NCBI GenBank assembly: GCA_945893045.1
Contig: CAMDEA010000089.1
Location: 1 to 34,586 of the forward strand
Reading direction: 5' to 3'
Length of the DNA: 34,586 bases
From: Planctomyces sp. SH-PL62
GTDB taxonomy: Bacteria > Planctomycetota > Planctomycetia > Planctomycetales > Planctomycetaceae
Shown in pieces: positions 1 through 8,918 of this stretch (position 1 is the stretch's first letter; every line of letters begins with the position of its first letter). The position numbers were made by a program, and so were the translations under genes. A model generated the notes under the pieces. It made no database searches. It was given only the letters and a program-made list of their open reading frames with translations, and had not been told where the DNA came from.

Positions 1-38
1 CAGCCCCCCGGTGTGCTCGCGGAAGGACCGGGGGGCTG
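1..38. repeat. GC-rich inverted repeat at left edge
   Basis: Two perfect 12-nt arms (1-12 and 27-38, CAGCCCCCCGGT and its complement) flank a 14-nt loop. It lies about 80 nt downstream of the stop of the leftmost minus-strand gene, so it could act as a terminator stem, although no T-run follows. It may be cut by the window edge. Confidence 0.6.
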
Positions 39-117
39 ACGCCGCCCCGCTCGCCTGTAATGTTTTCGCCACATGTCTGCTGAGAAGAGTTCGAGGAAGC
101 GTCCGCATGGTGGTCGA

Positions 118-1407
118 TCAATCCTTGGGTTCGGGACGATTGGGCGGTAGCGGCGAATCCGGATCGCGCGGTCGCCGAGTCCCGTCGAACGGCCCTGGCC
201 GCCCTTTTTTGTCGCGCCGGTCGTCGCCGTCAGGAGGGCCTGAGCCAGGCCGAATGCGGCTGGTCATGTCTTCCAGAAAGCGGCGCATGTCCGGGTTGCC
301 CAGCAATTGCTGTAACTCGGCGATGCCTGGAACCTGTTCCTTTACGATGAGCAGGACGAGTTCCTGCTCGCGATCCTTGAAATTCAGAGCGTTGAGCCGC
401 GTCCGTTCGGACTCGGAGAGCTTTTCCATCTGAGCCATCAGGAGTTCGTTGCGTGGACGATGATCCTCGATCGTTCGCAGAGTCTCCGTGACCAGCCCGC
501 GCACCATCACCATGACGAGCATTGCGCCGCGCGGATCGGGCTGATTGGGCCGCGGATTCGGCGGGGAGTTTCGATTGCCGGCAAATTGCCGAACCGGTCC
601 ATCGGGCAAGGCCGCGAACACTTTGTCGATGACTTCACTGCCGGGTCCGAAGAGGCGCACGCTCGGCGGTGCGAGCGGGCGTCGTTCCAAGCACAGCTTC
701 AACACGCGAACCTTGCGCGAGAAATCGTCGAGCTGTTTCAGCTCGTCGCGCGACTCGGCGGGCAGCTCGCGTTCGAGAACTCGGATGATCGCCTCCATCT
801 CCGCCACGCCCGTCCCCATCCGATCCGCGAGAGGCATCGCGAACTCACCGAACAAGCGCTCGACGGCTCGCTGGCGGATGTTGTTGTTCTGGCCGAACGG
901 CGGCCCGTCCGGACGACGCTCCGACGGGAATGGTTCGGGCATCTCACCGGGCGGCGGACGACGACGGAACTTCTCGATCAACTGCCGACGCGCCTCCGGA
1001 TCCTGAGCTTGCCGCAGCTCATGCCGATCCACCGGCGAAAGCGAGTCGGCCCAAAGCTGATACTCGTGAAAGGCGGCGGTCAGTTCCTGATCGCTGTCGA
1101 TCTCGCGCTGGAGTCTTCGCAAACGGTCCCGTTCGGCCGGAGTCATCTCGCGATATAAATCATAGTTCTCTTTCAAACGCTGACGCTCGGCAGCAGTCAT
1201 CCCACTCAGCCGTTGCCGATTGGCCTCGCGCTGCGGAGGCGCGGGACCGTCCGCCGCAAATAACCACGGCAGCAGCGACAAGCTGAGCGTCACGGCCACC
1301 GCCGCGATGTAGCCGCGTTTCGCCAGAACGCGGGATATCAGCGACTCGCCCGCGTTCTGGCGAAACGCGGCGACGCGCTCATCGCGTCGGCGGTGGTCTG
1401 CGGTCAT
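118..1407 (-). CDS. Membrane-anchored helical protein of unknown function, third gene of a sigma/anti-sigma cluster
   Basis: I do not recognise a named family. The protein is about 429 residues. A short basic N-terminus (MTADHRRRDERV) is followed by one hydrophobic segment near residues 30-50 (AAVAVTLSLSLLPW) ending in FAADG, consistent with a signal anchor or signal peptide. The rest is rich in Arg, Glu and Pro and contains repeated helical units such as MTAAERQRL and MTPAERDRL, reminiscent of DUF3106-like proteins. The C-terminus is Pro/Arg/Asp-rich and probably disordered. The start at 1407 is preferred over 1449 because GAAAGGGATC lies just upstream. It overlaps the end of the anti-sigma gene by 29 nt, so the two are probably translationally coupled. 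By context it is likely an envelope partner or output of the sigma/anti-sigma pair; this is inference. Confidence 0.7.
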   Translation of the reverse strand: MTADHRRRDERVAAFRQNAGESLISRVLAKRGYIAAVAVTLSLSLLPWLFAADGPAPPQREANRQRLSGMTAAERQRLKENYDLYREMTPAERDRLRRLQREIDSDQELTAAFHEYQLWADSLSPVDRHELRQAQDPEARRQLIEKFRRRPPPGEMPEPFPSERRPDGPPFGQNNNIRQRAVERLFGEFAMPLADRMGTGVAEMEAIIRVLERELPAESRDELKQLDDFSRKVRVLKLCLERRPLAPPSVRLFGPGSEVIDKVFAALPDGPVRQFAGNRNSPPNPRPNQPDPRGAMLVMVMVRGLVTETLRTIEDHRPRNELLMAQMEKLSESERTRLNALNFKDREQELVLLIVKEQVPGIAELQQLLGNPDMRRFLEDMTSRIRPGSGPPDGDDRRDKKGRPGPFDGTRRPRDPDSPLPPNRPEPKD

Positions 1408-1915
1408 CGCGATCCCTTTCGCGTTGGAAGTCTCGGAGAAACTGGGCATCGCCGATCTCGCGATACACGTCGAGCTGTTCGATCAGAGCCAAGTCGTCCA
1501 GCCACACGTCGCCGTCCGGCCGAGCGGTCAGGCGGCCCACGACAAATCCCAGCAGGCTGACTACCACTAACCCCACGGACCAAGCCACGAGCCGGGGAAC
1601 CTTGAATCGACTCGGCTGGGTGGTTTCGATCGCGACGGTTGGTGCGGCGCTGTGCTCGTTCGGCAGCGCGGTGGTTGCCCCAGAGACATGCAGCGCCGTC
1701 AACGTCCGGTGGCTGAACTCACCCGAAGCGTTCGGCCGCTCCAACAGGTCGAGCATATCCCACGCGCGGTTGAGCTGCTCGACCTCCGCCCGCATCGCTG
1801 GGTCGCTGGCCAACGACTGCTCGACGTCGCGCGCGTCACTCTCCGGCAGCTCGCCGTCGAGGTACGCGACCAACCTTTCCGTGAAGGACTGCGATTGAAG
1901 GTTTTCGTGGGACAT
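1379..1915 (-). CDS. Anti-sigma factor-like single-pass membrane protein
   Basis: The protein is about 178 residues. The N-terminal part (ERLVAYLDGELPESDA then a long helix with AWDMLDLL) matches the usual start of planctomycete anti-sigma factors. No HxxxCxxC zinc motif is visible, so it would be a non-zinc variant. One transmembrane helix lies near residues 108-127 (LVAWSVGLVVVSLLGF). The C-terminal region is short, charged and presumably periplasmic. It lies directly downstream of an ECF sigma gene and overlaps the next gene, which supports the assignment. The ATG at 1915 is preferred because the longer reading frame would run through an inverted repeat. A role in sequestering the neighbouring sigma factor at the membrane is inferred from gene order. 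Confidence 0.75.
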   Translation of the reverse strand: MSHENLQSQSFTERLVAYLDGELPESDARDVEQSLASDPAMRAEVEQLNRAWDMLDLLERPNASGEFSHRTLTALHVSGATTALPNEHSAAPTVAIETTQPSRFKVPRLVAWSVGLVVVSLLGFVVGRLTARPDGDVWLDDLALIEQLDVYREIGDAQFLRDFQRERDRDDRRPPPTR

Positions 1916-1936
1916 GATTCGACAAAGTTCTAAGAA

Positions 1937-2022
1937 AGTAACCCGCAGCGTCAGCGAGGGCGAGTGCTTCACAAGACTCACGTCAACCGAAGCGCCCACC
2001 CTCGCTGACGCTGCGGGTTACT
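1937..2022. repeat. Perfect 24-nt inverted repeat between sigma and anti-sigma genes
   Basis: Arms at 1937-1960 and 1999-2022 are perfect complements (left arm begins AGTAACCCGCAGCGTC); the loop is 38 nt. The right arm ends 2 nt from the sigma stop codon and the left arm begins 21 nt upstream of the anti-sigma start. In RNA it would form a strong stem within the sigma/anti-sigma transcript and could change the ratio of the two proteins. Confidence 0.95.
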
Positions 2023-2024
2023 TC

Positions 2025-2771
2025 TCACAGATACGGCTCCAAATACGCTCGCAAATTCTCTCGCGCGCGCGACAGCAGCGACTTCACCGCTTGCGGCGAG
2101 AGGTCCATTGCCTCCGCGATGTCGATGTAGCTCATTTGCTCAAACTTGTGCAGCAGCACCGCCATCTTCTGCCGCTCGTTGAGCGATTCGAGCGCGGCCT
2201 GCACCAGTTTCTGCGACTCGTTGCGGTCCAGCACGCGAGCCGGCATCAGCGCCGACTTCTCCGCCAGCAATTGCTCCTGCGGTCGAGCCCCCAGCGGTCC
2301 CGAATCGCTGCCGGCCAGCGGAGCCTCGCGACGCCGAGCACCGTCGCGACGCCAGTTGCTCGCCAGGTTATTCGCGATGTGAAACATCCATGTCGAGAAC
2401 TTCGCCTTGGCCTCGTACTTCGACCGGTTGCGGTAGATCCGCAAAAAGACTTCCTGGCCGAGATCTTCCGCCGCCTCTTGATTGCCCAGCAGGTGATACA
2501 GCACGCCCACCAAACGATCCTGATAACTCTCGACCAACTGCGAAAACGCCGCGTCATCCCCGCGCTTCGCGCGCAGCATCAGTTGCACGTCCGGGTCGTG
2601 CAGATACTGCGAAAGTGCGGGATCGGAGTTCACCACGTCCGGACTTTCCGTTGGAGTGACGTCGGAGGATTCAACCCAAGCGTACTCAAAAAGTTCCTCG
2701 CTCGGCTCAACAGTGGCCGGAGTATAGCCGTCGTCGAAAACGACCGTCAGCCGACCGGAGTTCGCACACAA
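2025..2771 (-). CDS. ECF-type RNA polymerase sigma factor
   Basis: A sigma-70 family protein of the extracytoplasmic function group. An N-terminal extension of about 60 acidic residues precedes region 2, near residues 72-140, with AFSQLVESYQDRL, the core-binding segment AAEDLGQEVFLRIYR and the -10 recognition helix FSTWMFHIANNLASNW. Region 4, near 185-245, contains LNERQKMAVLLHKFEQ and the helix-turn-helix SYIDIAEAMDLSPQAVK. There is no region 3, as expected for ECF factors. The listed start is a TTG and is uncertain; the conserved part begins well inside. The gene is followed by an anti-sigma gene, so its activity is probably controlled by membrane sequestration. The stimulus and target promoters cannot be read from the sequence. 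Confidence 0.92.
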   Translation of the reverse strand: MCANSGRLTVVFDDGYTPATVEPSEELFEYAWVESSDVTPTESPDVVNSDPALSQYLHDPDVQLMLRAKRGDDAAFSQLVESYQDRLVGVLYHLLGNQEAAEDLGQEVFLRIYRNRSKYEAKAKFSTWMFHIANNLASNWRRDGARRREAPLAGSDSGPLGARPQEQLLAEKSALMPARVLDRNESQKLVQAALESLNERQKMAVLLHKFEQMSYIDIAEAMDLSPQAVKSLLSRARENLRAYLEPYL

Positions 2772-2881
2772 TTCGCCAACCGTCGGTTAAGTCCGAGCGG
2801 TTGCGACCGGTTTACGTCGGGCCTATTCTCCGATTTGAACTGTCGGAAACCCATTCACCACCAATCATCGACCACCAATCC

Positions 2882-3718
<837 letters not shown>

Positions 3719-3762
3719 CAGTCTTCAGGATCAAGCCTACCATCGCATTCGAAAGTGAAGTC

Positions 3763-4551
3763 ATGTCATCGAATCACTATCTGCAATCTCTCTTTGGCCT
3801 CGACGGCCTGACTGCCGTCGTCATCGGCGGTACTGGCACGCTGGGCGGAGCATTCTGCGATGCACTCGCTGGTGCTGGAGCGCACGTCATGGTTGTTGGC
3901 CGCGATGAAGTCGATGGCAACGCTCGCGTCGCCACGATTCAGCAAGCCGGCGGCAGTGCGGAGTTCTTCCGAGCCGATTCAACCAGCCGAGCTGACTTGG
4001 AAGCCATCGTCGCGTATCTCGATCAGCACGGGCGGAATTGTGACGTGCTGATTAACGGAGCCGGGACGAACTCGCCGACGCCGTTCCTCGAAATTACGGA
4101 CGAGGAATGGGACCGCATCTTCAACATCAACGTCCGAGCGTTGCGGCTGGCCTGTCAGGTGTTTGGCAAGTTCTTGCTCGATAAGGGACGCGGCGGTTCG
4201 ATCATCAACATCGCGTCGCTCAGTTCCGTGATTCCGCTGTCGCGCGTCTTCACCTACTCGGCGACGAAGGCGGCGGTGCTCAATCTGACGCTCAATTTGG
4301 CTCGCGAATGGGCCACGAAGGGCATTCGCGTCAACGCCCTCTCGCCCGGCTTCTTCCCCGCCGAGCAGAACCGCAAAGTGCTCACGCCCGATCGTGTCGA
4401 GAACATCATGCGGCACACGCCGATGAACCGCTTCGGCAATCCCGAAGAACTGGCCGGAGCAATCCTGCTGATGGCCTCACCGAAAGCCGGCAGCTTTTTG
4501 ACCGGCGAAAACATCGTCGTCGACGGTGGCTTCTTGGCGATGACGATTTAG
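3763..4551 (+). CDS. Short-chain dehydrogenase/reductase (SDR) family oxidoreductase
   Basis: A 262-residue classical SDR, probably an NAD(P)-dependent sugar or sugar-acid dehydrogenase. Visible motifs: the nucleotide-binding loop VIGGTGTLGG (a variant of TGxxxGIG), the structural motif NGAG near residue 98, the catalytic Ser region NIASLSSV, the active-site YSATK (YxxxK), and RVNALSPGFF after the catalytic helix. The C-terminus FLTGENIVVDGG is typical of the gluconate 5-dehydrogenase / D-mannonate oxidoreductase-like branch. The unusual GTGTLGG loop agrees with that branch, but the substrate cannot be fixed. It starts 44 nt after mqnD and may share its transcript. An inverted repeat follows its stop. 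Confidence 0.9.
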   Translation: MSSNHYLQSLFGLDGLTAVVIGGTGTLGGAFCDALAGAGAHVMVVGRDEVDGNARVATIQQAGGSAEFFRADSTSRADLEAIVAYLDQHGRNCDVLINGAGTNSPTPFLEITDEEWDRIFNINVRALRLACQVFGKFLLDKGRGGSIINIASLSSVIPLSRVFTYSATKAAVLNLTLNLAREWATKGIRVNALSPGFFPAEQNRKVLTPDRVENIMRHTPMNRFGNPEELAGAILLMASPKAGSFLTGENIVVDGGFLAMTI

Positions 4552-4569
4552 AGGCTGTCCGAAAAGCCC

Positions 4570-4660
4570 GTAGCCCGACCCCTTGTGGGTCGGGGGATTT
4601 TGAATGAGCGGCAATTCCGCAATAAAATTCAATTCTCCGACCCACAAGGGGGCGGGCTAC
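4570..4660. repeat. Inverted repeat between convergent genes; arm carries a stop codon
   Basis: Arms 4570-4593 and 4637-4660 match at 23 of 24 positions (left arm starts GTAGCCCGACCCCTTG); the loop is 43 nt. The right arm includes the TAG stop (4657-4659) of the minus-strand DUF817 gene, while the plus-strand SDR ends 18 nt before the left arm. It is well placed to end transcription from both sides, but there is no poly-T tract. Confidence 0.93.
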
Positions 4661-5436
4661 TGGGTCTGGCGGCGCTCTCGCCAATGCTTCAGGTCGGCGA
4701 CGATCACGAAGCTGATGATGACCAGCAGAAACCACGAACTCATCTTCTGCGTGGAGACGGCGGTCCAACGAGCGGTTTGTTCGGGATAGACCCACGCTCC
4801 GAAGAACGTAGCGATGTTCTCGGCTACCCAGATGAAGAAGCCGATCAGGAAAAACGACAGCACCAGCGGCATCCGGCGGCGGGCTTTCCAAACCGTGAAA
4901 TCAACCTGCGTCCGCCAGAAGAACACGAAGACCAGCGGGATCAGCACGAACCGCACGTCGCGCACGAAGGCATTCGTGAAGAAGTTCGCATAGATCGCTA
5001 CGCACAGCAGGAGGCTCAGGCGATAGGACGGATAGTGTTTCAGTTCGAGATGGAAAATCCGCCATGCCTGACACATGTAGCTGGCCACCGCCGCGTACAT
5101 GAAGCCGCTGTAAAGAGGCACGGTGCCCAGCTTCGTGTAACCAAACTCCGGATAGCTCCACGAGTGAATGGCCGGATGCGTCTTGAACAGTTCCAGCATC
5201 AAGCCGATGCCGTGGAACAATCCCAGCACGACCGCTTCCGACAGAGATTCAATGCGACTCACCAGCAATGCGACTTGCAGCACAATCGCCGCGATCAAAA
5301 TGAAGTCGTACCTCGGCAACGGCCCCAGCGGCAGCGTCTTCGAGAGAATCAGCACCACGAAAAAGCTTCCGGCGAAGATGCAGGCCCGCGCCTCTTTCAG
5401 CCCGAACAGCAGGAATTCAAAGACCGCGTTTCGCAT
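4657..5436 (-). CDS. DUF817 family integral membrane protein (YoaT-like)
   Basis: A 259-residue multi-pass membrane protein with about seven or eight hydrophobic helices (for example FVVLILSKTLPLGPL, FILIAAIVLQVALLV, FVLIPLVFVFFW and WFLLVIISFVIVADL). I recognise the DUF817 pattern: FLLFGLKEARACIFAG at the N-terminus, a central FKTHPAIHSWSYPE, YSGFMYAAVASYMCQAWR, and VAENIATFFGAWVYP near the C-terminus. Bacillus subtilis YoaT belongs to this family, whose biochemical function is unknown to me. Conserved His and Trp residues in the central loop suggest a catalytic or metal site; this is inference. The gene is convergent with the preceding SDR and divergent from the next one. Its stop codon lies within an inverted-repeat arm. 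Confidence 0.85.
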   Translation of the reverse strand: MRNAVFEFLLFGLKEARACIFAGSFFVVLILSKTLPLGPLPRYDFILIAAIVLQVALLVSRIESLSEAVVLGLFHGIGLMLELFKTHPAIHSWSYPEFGYTKLGTVPLYSGFMYAAVASYMCQAWRIFHLELKHYPSYRLSLLLCVAIYANFFTNAFVRDVRFVLIPLVFVFFWRTQVDFTVWKARRRMPLVLSFFLIGFFIWVAENIATFFGAWVYPEQTARWTAVSTQKMSSWFLLVIISFVIVADLKHWRERRQTQ

Positions 5437-5447
5437 GGCGGCGAAGT

Positions 5448-5481
5448 GTAGCCGCAGGACAGGCAGGAGTGCCCGTCCTAC
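5448..5481. repeat. Short hairpin between divergent genes
   Basis: The arms GTAG...AGGACAGGCA and TGCCCGTCCT...AC pair with one mismatch around a 4-nt loop; the outer ends GTAG and CTAC also pair. It lies 11 nt upstream of the DUF817 start and 79 nt upstream of the SDR start, in the presumed divergent promoter region. It looks like a single unit of the longer double-arm cassettes found elsewhere. Confidence 0.75.
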
Positions 5482-5559
5482 AAAATCAGTCTCGCCGTTC
5501 CTAGCATGCCGCCCCTGTTTCGCAGCGATCTCTTCTCTGACTTCATTGAGGACACATTC

Positions 5560-6333
5560 ATGCTTCCTGGCATCAAGCAGTTTGATTTGACCGGCAAGAC
5601 CGCGATCGTGACGGGCGGCTCCAAAGGATTAGGACAGGCAATGGCCGAGGGGCTGGCGTCGGCAGGCGCGAACTTGCTGCTGACCAGTCGAAACATCGAC
5701 GAGGCTCAGGCCGTCGCTGAGCAGATCCAACGCGAGTACGGCCGCAAAGTGGTCGCCATCGCGGCGGATGCGTCGTCCGAGGAATCCGCGAAAGCGATGG
5801 TCGATCGAACGCTCGCTGAGTTCGGGCAGATCGACATTCTGGTGAACAACGCCGGGATCAACATTCGCGGGCCGATCGAAGAGCTGACGCTCGAACAATT
5901 CCGAAAGGTCAACAGCATCAACACTGACGGCGTGTGGCTCGGCATGCGAGCGGTCGTGCCGCACATGAAATCGCGGAAGTACGGCAAAATCGTGAACATC
6001 GCCAGCACGATCGGCTTGGTCGGCTTGGCGCTGCGTTCGCCCTACGCCGCCAGCAAAGGGGCCGTCGTACAGATGACGAAGACCCTCGGCTTGGAACTCG
6101 CCGCGTGGAACATCACCGTCAACGCGATTTGCCCCGGCCCGTTCCTGACGCCGATGAACGTGCCGATCGCCGAGACGGAAGACGCGAAGAAGAACGTCGT
6201 CGGAGCGGTCGCCTTTCAGCGCTGGGGCCGCATGGAAGAAATCCAAGGAGCGGCGATCTTTCTGGCCAGCGACGCCTCCAGCTACATGACCGGCAGCTTG
6301 GTCACAGTCGATGGCGGTTGGACCGCGCGATAG
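5560..6333 (+). CDS. SDR family oxidoreductase, gluconate 5-dehydrogenase-like
   Basis: A 257-residue classical SDR. All family signatures are intact: TGGSKGLG cofactor loop near residue 18, NNAG near 95, catalytic Ser in NIASTIG, YAASK active site, and the PG motif in VNAICPGPFLTPMN. The C-terminus YMTGSLVTVDGGWTAR is typical. Its N-terminus (LPGIKQFDLTGKTAIVTGG) resembles gluconate 5-dehydrogenases and 2-deoxy-D-gluconate 3-dehydrogenases, so a sugar-acid substrate is likely but unproven. The ATG at 5560 is chosen because GAGG lies 8 nt upstream and the fold starts there. It is only distantly similar to the SDR at 3763 and is not a recent duplicate. The stop codon touches a hairpin. Confidence 0.9.
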   Translation: MLPGIKQFDLTGKTAIVTGGSKGLGQAMAEGLASAGANLLLTSRNIDEAQAVAEQIQREYGRKVVAIAADASSEESAKAMVDRTLAEFGQIDILVNNAGINIRGPIEELTLEQFRKVNSINTDGVWLGMRAVVPHMKSRKYGKIVNIASTIGLVGLALRSPYAASKGAVVQMTKTLGLELAAWNITVNAICPGPFLTPMNVPIAETEDAKKNVVGAVAFQRWGRMEEIQGAAIFLASDASSYMTGSLVTVDGGWTAR

Positions 6334-6387
6334 TAGACGAGTCACTCCGTGACTCGAAGTTTTCCGGTCACGGAGTGACCGGTCTAC
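6333..6387. repeat. Double-palindrome hairpin after SDR stop (family shared with 20295-20347)
   Basis: The element starts on the last base of the SDR stop codon. Arms of 24 nt (6333-6356, 6364-6387) pair with three-base mismatched blocks, and each arm is itself a small palindrome around TCACTCCGTGA. The first 26 bases are identical to an element inside the coding region at 20295. Confidence 0.93.
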
Positions 6388-6404
6388 ATTCTTGGAACCC
6401 CTTG

Positions 6405-7280
6405 ATGACGGCACGACTCACGATCTTGGCCAGCGGCAGCGCGGGAAACTCAGCGCTGGTCGAGTGCGATGGCGAACGCTGGCTGATTGACCTCGGATTG
6501 GAGCCGAAGGAACTCGATTCGCGGCTGGCGACGGTCGATGCCGAGTGGTCTCAGATTCGCGGCGTGCTGGTGACGCATCGACACAGCGATCATTGGACTC
6601 CCAAATCGTTGAGCCGCTGCTGGTCATCGCGTGTGCCTGTGTTTTGTCATCGCGATCACGCGCCGGCGTTTCGCTTGGGTTGCCCGGACTTTCGCGACCT
6701 CGAACGCGAGCGGCTGTTCCGGCCGTATGTCGGCGAGCGTCCGATCGCGATCTCAGCGAACTGGCAATGCCGTCCGTTTCGAGTGCGACACGACGGCGGC
6801 GCGACGTTCGGTTTTCGCTTCGAGTCGCCACAGTCGGCTTTCGCTTACGCCGCCGACTTGGGCTGTTGGGATCGCGGTCTCTTGGAGCGGTTGCTGAATA
6901 TTGAACTGCTGGCTTTGGAGTTCAATCACGACCCGGAATTGCTGCGACAAAGCCCGCGCCCGCCTTGGCTGGTTCGTCGAATTCTCGGCGATGAAGGACA
7001 TCTCTCGAACGCACAAGCCTGCGAATTGATCCGTGAAGTGCTCAAGCAATCCAGCCCGGATCGGCTGAGGCAACTCGTGCTGCTGCACATCAGCCGTGAG
7101 TGCAACTCAGCAGACCTCGCCGCCGCAACGGCTCGCACCGCGTTGGCTCAGTTCGGTTCGGAGGCGGCCGTCTTTGCCGCCGAACAGCAAGAGCCGAGTC
7201 CGTGGTTTGTCATCGGCGAGTCCCTGCCGGACGACGGCGTTGTTCCACCCGCAGCATTGGTACAAGCCCTGTTGTTCTGA
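6405..7280 (+). CDS. Metallo-beta-lactamase-fold hydrolase, WalJ/YycJ-like
   Basis: A 291-residue MBL-fold protein. The N-terminus LTILASGSAGNSALVE matches the YycJ/WalJ pattern (ASGSSGNS). The metal-binding motif is THRHSDH (HxHxDH) near residue 58. Later ligand regions are AYAADLGCWD, LEFNHDPELL and LLHISRECN, which corresponds to the LSHLSxxNN of WalJ proteins. That family includes probable DNA 5'-exonucleases, so a nuclease role is plausible, though a generic hydrolase is all that can be claimed. ATG 6405 is used because the longer open frame runs antisense-like through the upstream SDR and the hairpin. It is separated from the next gene by only 23 nt, so the two are probably cotranscribed. 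Confidence 0.85.
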   Translation: MTARLTILASGSAGNSALVECDGERWLIDLGLEPKELDSRLATVDAEWSQIRGVLVTHRHSDHWTPKSLSRCWSSRVPVFCHRDHAPAFRLGCPDFRDLERERLFRPYVGERPIAISANWQCRPFRVRHDGGATFGFRFESPQSAFAYAADLGCWDRGLLERLLNIELLALEFNHDPELLRQSPRPPWLVRRILGDEGHLSNAQACELIREVLKQSSPDRLRQLVLLHISRECNSADLAAATARTALAQFGSEAAVFAAEQQEPSPWFVIGESLPDDGVVPPAALVQALLF

Positions 7281-7299
7281 AATCTCAAATCTCAAATTC
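7279..7299. repeat. AT-rich single arm resembling half of the 18636-18695 palindrome
   Basis: The short tract GAAATCTCAAATCTCAAATTC lies between the MBL hydrolase and the phosphodiesterase. Its words (AAATCTCAAAT and CAAATTC) also appear in the palindrome at 18636-18695. It has no partner arm here, so it may be a degenerate or solitary half-element. Confidence 0.45.
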
Positions 7300-7303
7300 C
7301 GTC

Positions 7304-8710
7304 ATGGCTCGTCCACTTGTCATCATCAATGTCGTTGGTCTCACGCACGAGATGCTCGGCCCGAACACTCCGAATATCTCGCGTGTGGCCGCCGACGGCT
7401 TCGCGATCCCGATGGGGACCGTGCTGCCGGCCGTAACCTGTTCGGCTCAAGCGACGCTGTTGACCGGAACGCTGCCCCGCGAGCATGGCATCGTCGCGAA
7501 CGGCTGGTATTGGCGAGAGCTTGCTGAAGTGCTGTTCTGGCGGCAGTCGAATCAACTCGTGCGCGGCGAGCGGTTGTACGACGCGGCGCGAAAGCGCGAT
7601 CCGAGCTACTCAGTGGCAAAGCTGTTTTGGTGGTTCAACATGTACGCCGACGTGAACTGGTCGGTGACGCCTCGGCCGAGTTATCCCGCCGATGGCCGCA
7701 AAGTGATGGACTCGTACAGCCAGCCGGCCGACTTGAAGGATCACCTGCAAGAACGGTTGGGAGTGTTTCCGCTCTTCAAGTTTTGGGGACCGGGGGCGGA
7801 CATCACCAGCACTCGCTGGATTGCCGATGCGACGGTCGCCGTCATGCAGGAGCACAATCCGTCGCTGACTTTGGCCTACTTGCCGCACCTGGACTACAAC
7901 CTGCAACGGCTCGGCCCGAACGATCCGCGCATTGCCGAGGACATCCGAGCGGTCGATGCCGAGGCAGGCAAGGTGATCGACGCGGCACGAACTCGCGGAG
8001 CCGACATCGCGGTCTTGTCCGAGTACGCAATCACCACCGTCAGCCAGCCGGTTCACATCAATCGCGTGTTGCGAGAACATGGCTACGTGATTGCGCGACG
8101 CGAGAAGCTCGGTTGGGAGACGCTCGATGCCGGCGCATCGCGAGCCTTTGCGGTTGCCGATCATCAAGTCGCTCACGTCTATGTTCGTCGGTCAGAAGAT
8201 GTCGTTCGCGTTGCGGAGTTGCTGCGAAAAACACCGGGGATCGAACGTGTCCTCGACCGCGCCGCTCAAGCTGAGTTCGGCATTGACCACGAACGTTCCG
8301 GCGAGCTGGTGGTCATCGCTGCGGCAGAGTCGTGGTTCACGTATTACTTTTGGTTCGACGACGCGCTGGCTCCTGACTACGCGCGGACGGTCGATATCCA
8401 TCGCAAGCCCGGCTATGACCCGGTCGAGTTGTTTCTCGATCCGCAACTGAAATGGCCGAAGCTGCGGATTGCGAGACGCCTGATGCAGAAGTTGCTCGGC
8501 TTTCGGTATTACATGGACGTCATTGGCCTCGACGCTTCGATCGTGCGCGGCAGTCACGGCCGGTTGCCCACGGCCGGTTGGGAAACTCGTGAGGCACCGG
8601 TTTTTGTTTGTTCGTCAAAGGCGATCGAGACCGACCTGATGGCGATGCACGTGGTGAAGTCGGCGATGTTGAAGTTGCAGTTCGAATGCGGGCTGGCTGG
8701 CGGAAAATGA
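7304..8710 (+). CDS. Alkaline phosphatase-superfamily phosphodiesterase / nucleotide pyrophosphatase-like
   Basis: A 468-residue protein of the type I phosphodiesterase / nucleotide pyrophosphatase family. The N-terminus has VIINVVGLTHEMLGPNTPNI, followed by the nucleophile region LPAVTCSAQATLLTG, where the Thr is the likely catalytic residue. A metal-ligand segment LPHLDYNLQRLGP lies near residue 190, and further ligands are probably in ADHQVAHVYV and GSHGRLP. The Asn in INVVG stands where many relatives have Asp, which may weaken one metal site. No signal peptide is seen, so it should be cytoplasmic. The substrate is unknown. ATG 7304 follows the previous stop by 23 nt. Its own stop lies inside an inverted-repeat arm. 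Confidence 0.82.
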   Translation: MARPLVIINVVGLTHEMLGPNTPNISRVAADGFAIPMGTVLPAVTCSAQATLLTGTLPREHGIVANGWYWRELAEVLFWRQSNQLVRGERLYDAARKRDPSYSVAKLFWWFNMYADVNWSVTPRPSYPADGRKVMDSYSQPADLKDHLQERLGVFPLFKFWGPGADITSTRWIADATVAVMQEHNPSLTLAYLPHLDYNLQRLGPNDPRIAEDIRAVDAEAGKVIDAARTRGADIAVLSEYAITTVSQPVHINRVLREHGYVIARREKLGWETLDAGASRAFAVADHQVAHVYVRRSEDVVRVAELLRKTPGIERVLDRAAQAEFGIDHERSGELVVIAAAESWFTYYFWFDDALAPDYARTVDIHRKPGYDPVELFLDPQLKWPKLRIARRLMQKLLGFRYYMDVIGLDASIVRGSHGRLPTAGWETREAPVFVCSSKAIETDLMAMHVVKSAMLKLQFECGLAGGK

Positions 8711-8837
8711 AGGGCGAAAGATCTGGCAGGAAAACGCACTTTCGACAGGAAGATTGGGGACAGGAAGATGAGGGCCGCGTCAGTTCCTGTTCCAAATCCT
8801 CCTGTCCAAATTCATTTTCCGCCCTTCATTTTCCGCC
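8699..8837. repeat. Nested inverted repeat covering a stop codon and the intergenic gap
   Basis: Outer arms of 18 nt (8699-8716, 8820-8837) are perfect and include the TGA stop of the phosphodiesterase gene. Inside, a second imperfect pair (around 8743-8764 and 8787-8808; AGGAAGATTGGGGACAGG type) matches at about 18 of 22 positions. Together they explain most of the 208-nt gap before exbB. Confidence 0.88.
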
Positions 8838-8918
8838 TGCTCGCCTGCATTCCGGAGAACGCTACACTCCCTCCCAACTCGCACCAGTGAGTCGTTATCA
8901 GCCATCCAGGATTTGTGA

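Noticed and set aside
5934..6404. N-terminal extension of the MBL-fold hydrolase
   Set aside because: It runs in an alternative frame through the SDR gene and the hairpin; the conserved fold starts at 6405.
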